From Hyphomicrobium sp. (GTDB lineage Bacteria > Pseudomonadota > Alphaproteobacteria > Rhizobiales > Hyphomicrobiaceae), in assembly GCF_019744875.1 (NCBI RefSeq), contig NZ_JAIETU010000017.1, positions 96,367 to 160,366 of the forward strand: a stretch of 64,000 nucleotides of DNA, read 5' to 3'. The stretch's first letter is position 1. Every line of letters begins with the position of its first letter. This document shows, one piece after another, positions 30,501-37,008 of this stretch. The notes under the pieces are model-generated. The model had not been told where the DNA came from, made no database searches, and saw only the letters and a list, made by a program, of their open reading frames with translations. Both the position numbers and the translations under genes were made by a program.

Positions 30501-30954
30501 GCTCGGCCCACAGGTCTCGGTCTTTAATGTGCTGCCGGATGTAGTTCTGGATCTGGCGCTCCAGATCGGAGTCACCTACGGCCTGGTCTTCCAGCTTCAT
30601 GGAGTGAGCCACACGCTTGAGTGCCCGCAGCGCGATCTTGCGCGCACGCGCATCGACGGTATCTTGCAGCGGTGTCTTCGGCACGAGGGCGTAGACGAGC
30701 TTGCATCCGAGCGCGTCGGCGGCACGGCTGAGCGTCTTGAGCTGGATGGTCCCGAGGGCTTCTGATTTTTCGAGATCGATGACTGTGGGCGGCTTGATGC
30801 CCATGCGGGCGGCGAACTGCTGCCCCGTCATGCCGAGGGCTTCGCGGATGGCTTTGATCCAGCCCTTCGGCGGGGGCGCGAGCCCGTCAGGGCGCAGATG
30901 CTCAAGCCGCTCATCAAGGCGGGTCCGGGCACGGGTGCGTAGCGTTGCGTCCAT
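30493..30954 (-). CDS. Mobile mystery protein A, HTH protein
   Basis: A 153-residue protein with a central Xre-type HTH (about residues 38-95: LGMTGQQFAARMGIKPPTVI then LEKSEALGTIQLKTLSRAADALGCKL). It is the usual partner encoded before mobile mystery protein B and overlaps it. The start codon sits in the first of four palindromes, so the protein very likely represses its own operon. The palindromes, promoter and gene pair form a self-contained cassette between the metallophosphoesterase and the relaxase. Confidence 0.92.
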   Translation of the reverse strand: MDATLRTRARTRLDERLEHLRPDGLAPPPKGWIKAIREALGMTGQQFAARMGIKPPTVIDLEKSEALGTIQLKTLSRAADALGCKLVYALVPKTPLQDTVDARARKIALRALKRVAHSMKLEDQAVGDSDLERQIQNYIRQHIKDRDLWAERD

Positions 30955-31064
30955 AGGCTGTAGCCTAACTTCCTAGCGTTTATATTAGGTCATGGCCTAA
31001 TATCGCATATTTGATATTAGGCTACAACCTAATTTTATGCAGATGATATTAGGCTAGGGCCTAA
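30953..31064. promoter_or_regulatory. Four TTAGG-N6-CCTAA palindromes at exact 32-bp spacing
   Basis: Copies at 30953-30968 (first base A), 30985-31000, 31017-31032 and 31049-31064. Start-to-start distance is 32 bp each time, about three helical turns, so all sites face the same side of DNA. Copy 1 overlaps the start codon of mobile mystery protein A; copy 4 ends four bases before the relaxase stop codon. This is a strong operator array for a dimeric HTH repressor. Confidence 0.85.
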
Positions 31065-31067
31065 TAT

Positions 31068-32396
31068 TTACATCTCTCGTCCAAAATCACGCCCCTCGTT
31101 GCGCTTGCGCCATTCAGCCATGGAGGCCTTTAGCTGCTCGGCTGAGGGTGCATTCGCATTAGCGGCCCCAGCTTGCAATTCTGTCATCAGCGACGCCTTA
31201 GCGTGCTGCAGGGTGATGCCGCGGGTACGGGTAAAGTGCTCATCGCGGATGGCCTGACGTTCCTGCGCCTGTTCCGTTTTGAGGCGATCGAACTTGGCCT
31301 GGTGCTGGGTCCAGATGCGGTCCGTGTAAATCCGGGTTTCGGCCTTCTCGATTTGCGCGAGGCTGCGGCGCTCCCGCTGATGGGCGACGTCCAGCCTGTC
31401 CATGAGCTTGCCCGGATGGAGAATGAGAGAAAGCATCTGGCGTGGCGTTAGCGTCTTCCCGCTGCCCAGACGCTCGCGCTGTCCGAACACAAACACCGCA
31501 CGCTCGAAGATGTTGCCGCGGTCGACATGTTTCAGCTCGTTCTTCTGCGCCCGGTAGAGTTCGCGCCAGTTCGGCTTGAATCGCGCCTGCACATAAGCGC
31601 GTGCATTCTCAGCCGCTGCGGTTGAATTTTCATCAAGGACGGCCCGCGCCTTTTCATGCTTATCCCAAAGCACAGCGCGCTCGGCCTTGAGCGTTAGATC
31701 CATCTCGGCGCGGAGTCGGGACATGCGCGCCTTGAGGTCTTTCTGCGCAAACCACTGCTTCCGGTTGGGTGCCATGTGCTTGACCCGGACATAGGGCGGC
31801 TTGGCCTGATCCCCCTGCAAGCCGCCCAGCATCAACAAGGCTGAACCGTCCCGCGCTTTGGCTGCTTGCTCACGTTCCGCGTTGTTCCTGATCCGCTCCT
31901 GACAATGGATGCCGTGTTCACGCTCATAGGCCTCGGCCCAACGGGAGAGGCGTTCCTTGGTGTATTTGAGGGGGGCGGTGAGGCCAGTCTCGGGGTTGAT
32001 TGTATTGACCACGATATGAACATGCAGATGATCCTTGTCGCTATGCGCGGCCATGAGCGCCTGATGCCCGCTTAAGCCCAGAGCCTTCAGGCTAGAGAGC
32101 GCAGTTTCGTGCATGTGTTCCGGTGTTGGGTTCTCTCCGATCGCCCAGGAGAGCGAATAATGCAGGACGGGCTTGGTATTCTTCCGGCCCCGCGCATCCT
32201 TGCCGGCCTGCGCCTTCAGCAGTGCCTGGTCCCTCGCCACGGCAAACATCTCGAACCACGCGTCCGTTGGCTGCGAGACGACGTTGCAGGTGTCATTCCA
32301 AAGAACGCGGTCACGGGTTTTCTTGCCCGCGTCGTGCAGGATGTAGCTGCACGCTCCTTTGAAAGACGTCCCGCGTTTGTGGAGGCGGGGGATCAT
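31068..32396 (-). CDS. MOBP-type relaxase (MobA/VirD2 family)
   Basis: A 442-residue mobilisation relaxase. It nicks one DNA strand at oriT and stays bound to the 5' end during transfer. The N-terminal catalytic domain has the metal-binding histidine triad in HSDKDHLHVHIVVN (about residues 118-131) and a tyrosine in CSYILHD (residue 18) in the motif I position. The C-terminal half is a long charged helical region with many Arg/Gln. Its start overlaps mobC by 86 bp in another frame. No type IV secretion genes are nearby, so it relies on a helper. Confidence 0.92.
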   Translation of the reverse strand: MIPRLHKRGTSFKGACSYILHDAGKKTRDRVLWNDTCNVVSQPTDAWFEMFAVARDQALLKAQAGKDARGRKNTKPVLHYSLSWAIGENPTPEHMHETALSSLKALGLSGHQALMAAHSDKDHLHVHIVVNTINPETGLTAPLKYTKERLSRWAEAYEREHGIHCQERIRNNAEREQAAKARDGSALLMLGGLQGDQAKPPYVRVKHMAPNRKQWFAQKDLKARMSRLRAEMDLTLKAERAVLWDKHEKARAVLDENSTAAAENARAYVQARFKPNWRELYRAQKNELKHVDRGNIFERAVFVFGQRERLGSGKTLTPRQMLSLILHPGKLMDRLDVAHQRERRSLAQIEKAETRIYTDRIWTQHQAKFDRLKTEQAQERQAIRDEHFTRTRGITLQHAKASLMTELQAGAANANAPSAEQLKASMAEWRKRNEGRDFGREM

Positions 32397-32775
32397 TGCT
32401 GGTTGGCCTCGTTCTGAGGGCTGCGATTTTCTGGGAAAGGATTTCGTCGGTCAGGAGCGTGCTGAGCAGCTGGTTCATGCTCTTCCAGGAATACATAACG
32501 TCGGTCGGCAGGTTGCTATTCGTGGCATGAGCGATCTGGTTGATGTTGTTGCCGATGCGGCGAAGCTCGGCGAACACAACCGGGTCCATTGCCCGGTAAG
32601 CAGGGCGGGAGCCCATATCGACCTTGCCCTCCAGCACCAGCCGTTCGCAGAGACCCGATATGGTCAGCCCCAGCTCTCGGGCCTGGCTGACGCGCAGTGC
32701 GTAGTCCTCGTCAGTCATGCGGATGCAGACCATACGGTTGCGCGTAGCCTTCGCGTGTGTCCTGCGTCGCGGCAC
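32311..32775 (-). CDS. mobC: Relaxosome protein MobC
   Basis: A 154-residue accessory protein that binds oriT and helps melt it for the relaxase. The N-terminus is basic; a ribbon-helix-helix-like segment (RMVCIRMTDEDYALRVSQA) is followed by the family signature LRRIGNNINQIAHATN. The last 29 codons overlap the relaxase start, longer than the usual few-base coupling. Upstream lies the candidate oriT. Confidence 0.9.
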   Translation of the reverse strand: MPRRRTHAKATRNRMVCIRMTDEDYALRVSQARELGLTISGLCERLVLEGKVDMGSRPAYRAMDPVVFAELRRIGNNINQIAHATNSNLPTDVMYSWKSMNQLLSTLLTDEILSQKIAALRTRPTSNDPPPPQTRDVFQRSVQLHPARRGQENP

Positions 32776-32839
32776 GTCAACGCCTCATTGGGTTAGGGTT
32801 CGGGCCGTGCGGAATGCGCGGCCTGACCGGAGGGGTCCA

Positions 32840-32918
32840 GGGGAGTGCGGAGCACTCTCCCCGGCGAGTGGGATTTGATATCGATATCGGCGTAAGCCGT
32901 AATATCGATATCAAATCC
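32840..32918. other. Candidate origin of transfer (oriT)
   Basis: Between mobC and the divergent coupling-protein gene are two strong inverted repeats. GGGGAGTGC (32840-32848) pairs with GCACTC-T-CCCC (32852-32862, one-base bulge). A perfect 17-bp arm (32871-32887, GGATTTGATATCGATAT) pairs with 32902-32918 around a loop that contains its own CGGC-GTAA-GCCG hairpin. Such hairpins next to a nick site are typical of oriT, and the location is right. The nick site itself cannot be placed. Confidence 0.6.
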
Positions 32919-33110
32919 ACATCTCGCTCCCCCACGCCTTTCAACTTATAAGGGCACCCAATTCGCGTAAATCAAGCTGCACGAAACTACTCCCAGAAAC
33001 TTTTTATTTTTCCAACTTTCGAATGTGAACATCAGAGAATATTGCGGAACATAATTCTTCATTATCGAATTTGCCCTCACGTTTACATATCCGATTTATT
33101 CAAACAAAAA

Positions 33111-33139
33111 TGTCCGGCGAATAAATTCGGAGCCGGACA
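33111..33139 (+). promoter_or_regulatory. Hairpin over the ribosome site of the coupling-protein gene
   Basis: TGTCCGGC (33111-33118) pairs with GCCGGACA (33132-33139); inside the loop GAAT pairs with ATTC. The stem ends three bases before the ATG at 33143 and includes the GGAG ribosome site. It could act as an operator or block translation as RNA. Confidence 0.55.
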
Positions 33140-33142
33140 TTC

Positions 33143-34546
33143 ATGAAACAAGCGTCGCGCATAGATGGGTGCTTTCCTCCACGCGGATCAGGTATCGCAG
33201 GGCGGCATGAATCGAGCGCATCAGCGCGGTGGGGCCATCCCTGGGAACTGCCACGCAGTTGGGACTGGCAACCTGGCCGCGTTCTACTTGGCCAACATCA
33301 AGGCCGCCTGATAGGGCCGGACGACGACCGTCACATCGTAACGGCTGCGGGTACACGCGCAGGCAAGTCGTCGACCGTATTGATCCCAAATCTCATCCGG
33401 TATCCGGGTTCGGTGCTGGTGCTCGACCCGAAGGGTGAGCTGGTGCGCGCAACCGCTGCGCACCGCAGGCGCATGGGTCAGCGCGTTTACGTCCTCGACC
33501 CCTTCCGCGAGACCGGAGACGCAACGGCCACGCATAATCCGTTCGACGAGCTGGGACAGGGGAGGCCTGAGCATATCGCGGCAGACGCCGCGCAGCTGGC
33601 GGATGCCCTTATCATCTCGAACAACAAAGACCCGCACTGGACCGATAGCGCGAAGAATCTCATTCGCGGGCTCGCGCTGCATCTGATGGCATCGCCAGAA
33701 GGCAGCGGGACTATCCGGCAGGTGCGGAACCTGCTCAACGCGACCCCCGCAGAGTTCGATGCGCTGTTTACGGCCATGACGCAGTCAATGGCTTTCAACG
33801 GCATCGTCTCCAACATTGGCAGGTCGTTTCTCGGCAAGCTGGAAGCGGGCGGGCGGGAACTGCAGGGCATCCTCTCAACGGCGCAGGAGCAGACCGCGCC
33901 GCTCGACGATGTGGTCCACATCACCGGGCGGTCCGAGTTCCGGCTGTCTGAACTCAGTGCGGGCAATGTCAGCATCTATCTGGTGCTGCCCGGCATGCGG
34001 ATGGGCACTCATTACCGATGGCTGCGCCTCGTCATTCAGCAAGCGCTCGCCGCCATGGAACGCTCACCAGTGCCGCGGGGTCAGCTGCCCGTCTGGTTCG
34101 TCCTCGAAGAATTCCCGGCGCTTGGCCACATGCGGTCGATTGAGACCGCAGCAGGCCTGATGGCCGGATTCGGGATCAAGCTGTGGAGCGTGTTGCAGGA
34201 CTTCACGCAGCTTCAGACACACTATCCGAAGAGCTGGGAAACCTTCCTCGGCAATGCTGGCATCATCCAGTCATTCGGCAACGCCGATGTGACCACGACC
34301 GAGCATCTGTCGAAGCTGCTCGGTTCGACGCAAGTGATGGAGCGGCAGTCGGTCCGGCTCTCGGGTCAGGCCATGAGCCATGGCGATACGGGGCTGCGCG
34401 AGAACATGCGCAGCGTCCGTCTGCTCGATGCCACCGAGATCACCCGCAACTTCAGCAGAGAGACCAACCGGCAGCTCGTACTGATGCCCGGAATGCCGCC
34501 TGTTTATATGGAAAGGATGCCACATGAACTTTCTGAACTGGCTTAG
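33143..34546 (+). CDS. Type IV coupling protein (VirD4/TraG family) lacking the N-terminal membrane domain
   Basis: A 467-residue ATPase that recruits relaxase-DNA to a secretion channel. Walker A is GTRAGKSS, followed by LVLDPKGE. Walker B is in FVLEEFPALGHM, and LWSVLQDFTQLQTHYP with NADVTTTEHLSKLLG are family signatures. VirD4/TraG proteins normally have two N-terminal membrane helices and exceed 550 residues; here the protein begins with a short soluble segment and lacks them. The next gene, overlapping by 23 bp, encodes a small two-helix membrane protein that might supply the anchor. Confidence 0.88.
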   Translation: MKQASRIDGCFPPRGSGIAGRHESSASARWGHPWELPRSWDWQPGRVLLGQHQGRLIGPDDDRHIVTAAGTRAGKSSTVLIPNLIRYPGSVLVLDPKGELVRATAAHRRRMGQRVYVLDPFRETGDATATHNPFDELGQGRPEHIAADAAQLADALIISNNKDPHWTDSAKNLIRGLALHLMASPEGSGTIRQVRNLLNATPAEFDALFTAMTQSMAFNGIVSNIGRSFLGKLEAGGRELQGILSTAQEQTAPLDDVVHITGRSEFRLSELSAGNVSIYLVLPGMRMGTHYRWLRLVIQQALAAMERSPVPRGQLPVWFVLEEFPALGHMRSIETAAGLMAGFGIKLWSVLQDFTQLQTHYPKSWETFLGNAGIIQSFGNADVTTTEHLSKLLGSTQVMERQSVRLSGQAMSHGDTGLRENMRSVRLLDATEITRNFSRETNRQLVLMPGMPPVYMERMPHELSELA

Positions 34547-35162
34547 GGGCCACCCCATCCGCGTACGCGACGAGCAAGGCACTCTTCACGTCAGCGGGTA
34601 TCAATGGCGGGAGATCCCGCTCTATGTGTTTTTTCTGATCGGTACGGCCGGAGCAGCATCGTTCGGCCTGTTCGTGCTGCGCTTTACCGTCGATGGATTC
34701 TGGATCGCCTCGCCGTACCTGCTGGCCATGTGGCTATCGATTGGGCTGTTCGAAGGGCTATGGGATTATGTGCGGGTCATCGAGTTCTGGCAGCACGGCG
34801 CAATCAAATCGTCAAACGGCCTTCCCAACCGCTTTGGCGCCCGGCAATTGCCGTTCGACCAGGACGCAATCGCTTCGATCGAAGTGACGGGTGAATGCGA
34901 AGGGGCGGGCGTTGCCATCTACACTGTGGAGGGCGAGACGATCATCGTCGGGCATAGGCTGCGGACCGTCGACGCCCGCCGCGTAGCCGTGCAGTTGACG
35001 AAAGCCCTTCGCGATATGCGCGAGAGCATGGCGACGATCAACGGGGCGCAGGCGGCCAGAAATCCGGCAAGGGACCGACGGCAGTTTCTTCGCGAACTGG
35101 AGCAGGAAGTTATCCGGCAATCAGGCACGGCTTCTGCCTCCGGCTCTAGCCTCGCGCCATAA
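34524..35162 (+). CDS. Two-helix membrane protein coupled to the type IV coupling protein gene
   Basis: A 212-residue protein with two adjacent membrane helices (YVFFLIGTAGAASFGLFVL; SPYLLAMWLSIGLFEGLW) near residues 32-80 and a soluble C-terminal part with a beta-rich stretch and a charged helix. The start overlaps the coupling-protein gene by 23 bp, indicating tight translational coupling. I do not recognise a family. Its topology resembles the missing membrane anchor of VirD4, so it may be a split anchor subunit (inference). Confidence 0.75.
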   Translation: MNFLNWLRGHPIRVRDEQGTLHVSGYQWREIPLYVFFLIGTAGAASFGLFVLRFTVDGFWIASPYLLAMWLSIGLFEGLWDYVRVIEFWQHGAIKSSNGLPNRFGARQLPFDQDAIASIEVTGECEGAGVAIYTVEGETIIVGHRLRTVDARRVAVQLTKALRDMRESMATINGAQAARNPARDRRQFLRELEQEVIRQSGTASASGSSLAP

Positions 35163-35183
35163 CCCGAAGCGATGAAGGGTCGG

Positions 35184-35558
35184 CTAAAATAGCCGGCCCT
35201 GTCTGCGCTCGTTCTCGATGGCCTTCCATGTCTTCGACCGCGCCTTCGCATCCAGCCAGAGCGTAACGAAAACGACCGGGCCGCCAGAATTCTCAACTTC
35301 GCCTGACGGCAGAAATAAGGATCGATATCCGGTCTCTGAGATGGGCAATGGCTGGCGATGCTCGTCGGTCTGCACTTCGATATGATCGTAGGGCATGTCG
35401 CCTCCATACGCACGCGGCCTATAGATGACCTGCATCGTGATTCCGCGCCAGTTGAGCGGATGATGTTCGGTCGGAGGCTTCCCAGAACCCTTTGGTCCGT
35501 CCGCGATGGCCCTGGCCGCTTGCGCGGCCAGGGCTCCTGATGTGGTTGAATGGCTCAT
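35184..35558 (-). CDS. Hypothetical protein, last of a four-ORF overlapping cascade
   Basis: A 124-residue protein from the ATG at 35558, overlapping the preceding ORF by 4 bp (ATGA). A helical N-terminus is followed by a beta-rich part (MQVIYRPRAYGGDMPYDHIE) and a basic C-terminus (WKAIENERRQGRLF). No family recognised. It converges with the two-helix membrane protein gene. Confidence 0.7.
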   Translation of the reverse strand: MSHSTTSGALAAQAARAIADGPKGSGKPPTEHHPLNWRGITMQVIYRPRAYGGDMPYDHIEVQTDEHRQPLPISETGYRSLFLPSGEVENSGGPVVFVTLWLDAKARSKTWKAIENERRQGRLF

Positions 35559-35728
35559 ATTTCGCGGGCCTCCCACACAGCGCAATCGGTCCAGGTTATG
35601 AAGAGTGTCGGTAAAGATTCCAACGCCTTCTTTGCCAGTTCGAGCGCTTGCTCTTCCGATTCCGCAGTCAGAACTATTGACTTGGTCGTGCGACAATCGA
35701 CTTCGAATATTTTCCGGTATGGGATCAT
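35555..35728 (-). CDS. 57-residue protein, third of the overlapping cascade
   Basis: MIPYRKIFEVDCRTTKSIVL opens a beta-strand-rich start, then a helix (AESEEQALELAKKAL) and a final WTDCAVWEAREI. It overlaps the next ORF by 4 bp at its stop and the previous one by 4 bp at its start. The strand-helix-strand pattern resembles small nuclease-inhibitor or DpnD-like folds, but I do not assign one. Confidence 0.65.
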   Translation of the reverse strand: MIPYRKIFEVDCRTTKSIVLTAESEEQALELAKKALESLPTLFITWTDCAVWEAREI

Positions 35729-35886
35729 TGGCCGACCTCCGGTCCGAAGGTTTCGATCTGGCCGCCGCGGCGCCGGAACTGCGTCTCGCCGTCGAGGTCA
35801 TAGAGATCTTCGCAGCGGATGATGGTGTTTTCGATCAGCGCTTCGAAGGCGTCGGAAGCGATGGGGCGGAGCCGTGAGGGGGTCAT
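35725..35886 (-). CDS. 53-residue protein, second of the overlapping cascade
   Basis: The protein starts MTPSRLRPIASDAFEALIEN and ends FGPEVGQ. It is charged and soluble. It overlaps both neighbours by 4 bp (ATGA junctions), which is the main evidence that it is translated. No family recognised. Confidence 0.6.
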   Translation of the reverse strand: MTPSRLRPIASDAFEALIENTIIRCEDLYDLDGETQFRRRGGQIETFGPEVGQ

Positions 35887-36104
35887 GACTGACCCCCGTT
35901 ATCGGTAGCGGCTTCGTCGCGTTCGCGAAGTTCGCGGAGCTGAAGCTTGTTGCTCAGGGGCAGGACATCGAGGATCAACGTGGAGCCCTTGCCATCCTTG
36001 TGCATCCAGGCTGCGCCGATTTTGAGCCAGCGGGCTTTCTCGCCGTCGCCTGTGACCTGATAGATGCCGTGTGTCGGGCGTTTGGATTGTTTTTCTTCAC
36101 TCAT
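35883..36104 (-). CDS. 73-residue protein, first of the overlapping cascade
   Basis: From the ATG at 36104: MSEEKQSKRPTHGIYQVTGD, then ARWLKIGAAWMHKDGKGSTL and a charged C-terminus. The middle reads as a small beta-sheet (IGAAWMHKDGKGSTLILDVLP), as in single-domain proteins often found on alphaproteobacterial plasmids. It leads the four-gene cascade to 35184; the long GC-rich leader upstream presumably holds the promoter. Confidence 0.7.
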   Translation of the reverse strand: MSEEKQSKRPTHGIYQVTGDGEKARWLKIGAAWMHKDGKGSTLILDVLPLSNKLQLRELRERDEAATDNGGQS

Positions 36105-36492
36105 GTTTGTCTCCATTTCGGTTTTGGCCAAACACTGCGCTTGGCCTTGATGGGGACGTGAAAACCGGGACCGGGGAGCGGGTCAAACGCCGCGCCAAAG
36201 CGCGCCGGAGGGGCGGAGCTGCACGGAGCGTAAGCGCAGGAAGCGAGCCGCGTTGACCCATAGCGACCGGGCCCGGTTAGACCCCATCCTCGAAAGGCCA
36301 TTCAGCGTTTGGTTGATCACTGAGATGCGGAGACCCGTGAAGAAAACGGTCCATCTGACGGCGACGGATCGGCCACAAGTTTGCTGTGCGTGGCGTCAAA
36401 GCGCGGCTTTCCGGGGCGGTCCGCCTGAGTTGACCAAACGAACCAATACACCGTATACTGAGCAATGAGCGGGCTTCTGCCTTCTCGGGGGC
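36105..36492. promoter_or_regulatory. GC-rich leader upstream of the four-ORF cascade
   Basis: No gene. The minus strand is pyrimidine-rich with several short GC hairpins (for example the GCGCCAAAGCGCG stretch near 36193). It is similar in style to the leaders upstream of ardC (41252-41526) and DUF6878 (47550-47827). Confidence 0.3.
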
Positions 36493-36626
36493 TTCGAAAC
36501 CCCTAATCACTGCGGCGGACAGCCGGAAATGTGTCGCTTCTCGGTCTATGGCCGGGGGGCGGCGTTATATGTCCAAGCCTCGCGGCCAAAAGTCGCCGCC
36601 GTTTCTCAGTGATTAGCGGTTTCGAA
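36493..36626. repeat. 134-bp inverted-repeat structure
   Basis: TTCGAAACCCCTAATCACTG at 36493-36512 pairs with CAGTGATTAGCGGTTTCGAA at 36607-36626 (19 of 20). Inside, GCGGCGGAC (36512-36520) nearly pairs with GTCGCCGCC (36590-36598). It lies in the gap between the minus-strand cascade and the plus-strand exported-protein genes. No transposase is inside. Confidence 0.7.
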
Positions 36627-36687
36627 CTCCCGGCCACCAGCCTCGTGCAATGTGCCGACTGGTGGCTATGGCTGTAACGGGGGACGA

Positions 36688-37008
36688 TTGACGATCAGAT
36701 TGAGTTTCACTGCCTGCGCTTTTCTGATCGGACTCAGTGCAGTCGCGCTATCTGCACATGCCGCGCCCAATTCCCCGGCTGATAAATGCGGTGCGGATAT
36801 TGGCACTGCGATTGCCACGGCTGAACGAGCGTTGGATGCCGACAGCCCCACAGCTGACCGCCAGGCTCTTGAGTGCCTGTTGGTAGCCATGGCAGCACTT
36901 GATAGCCGGGTGAGCGCCCTTTCCAACGGCTCGCTGCCGTTTGATGGCCAGATCTACGCTCCCAAAGGATTTATTATGTCGAAACCCTCCGTCCAGGAGG
37001 GTCGTTGA
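36688..37008 (+). CDS. Small exported protein coupled to the S74 fibre gene
   Basis: A 106-residue protein with a TTG start at 36688 (GGGGGA ribosome site) that opens a signal peptide (LTIRLSFTACAFLIGLSAVA then LSAHA). The mature part is helical, with cysteines in DKCGADIG and LECLL. The C-terminal PFDGQIYAPKGFIM is less regular. Its stop overlaps the TTG start of the next gene by 4 bp, so it is likely a partner or secretion helper of the fibre-like protein. Family not recognised. Confidence 0.65.
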   Translation: MTIRLSFTACAFLIGLSAVALSAHAAPNSPADKCGADIGTAIATAERALDADSPTADRQALECLLVAMAALDSRVSALSNGSLPFDGQIYAPKGFIMSKPSVQEGR

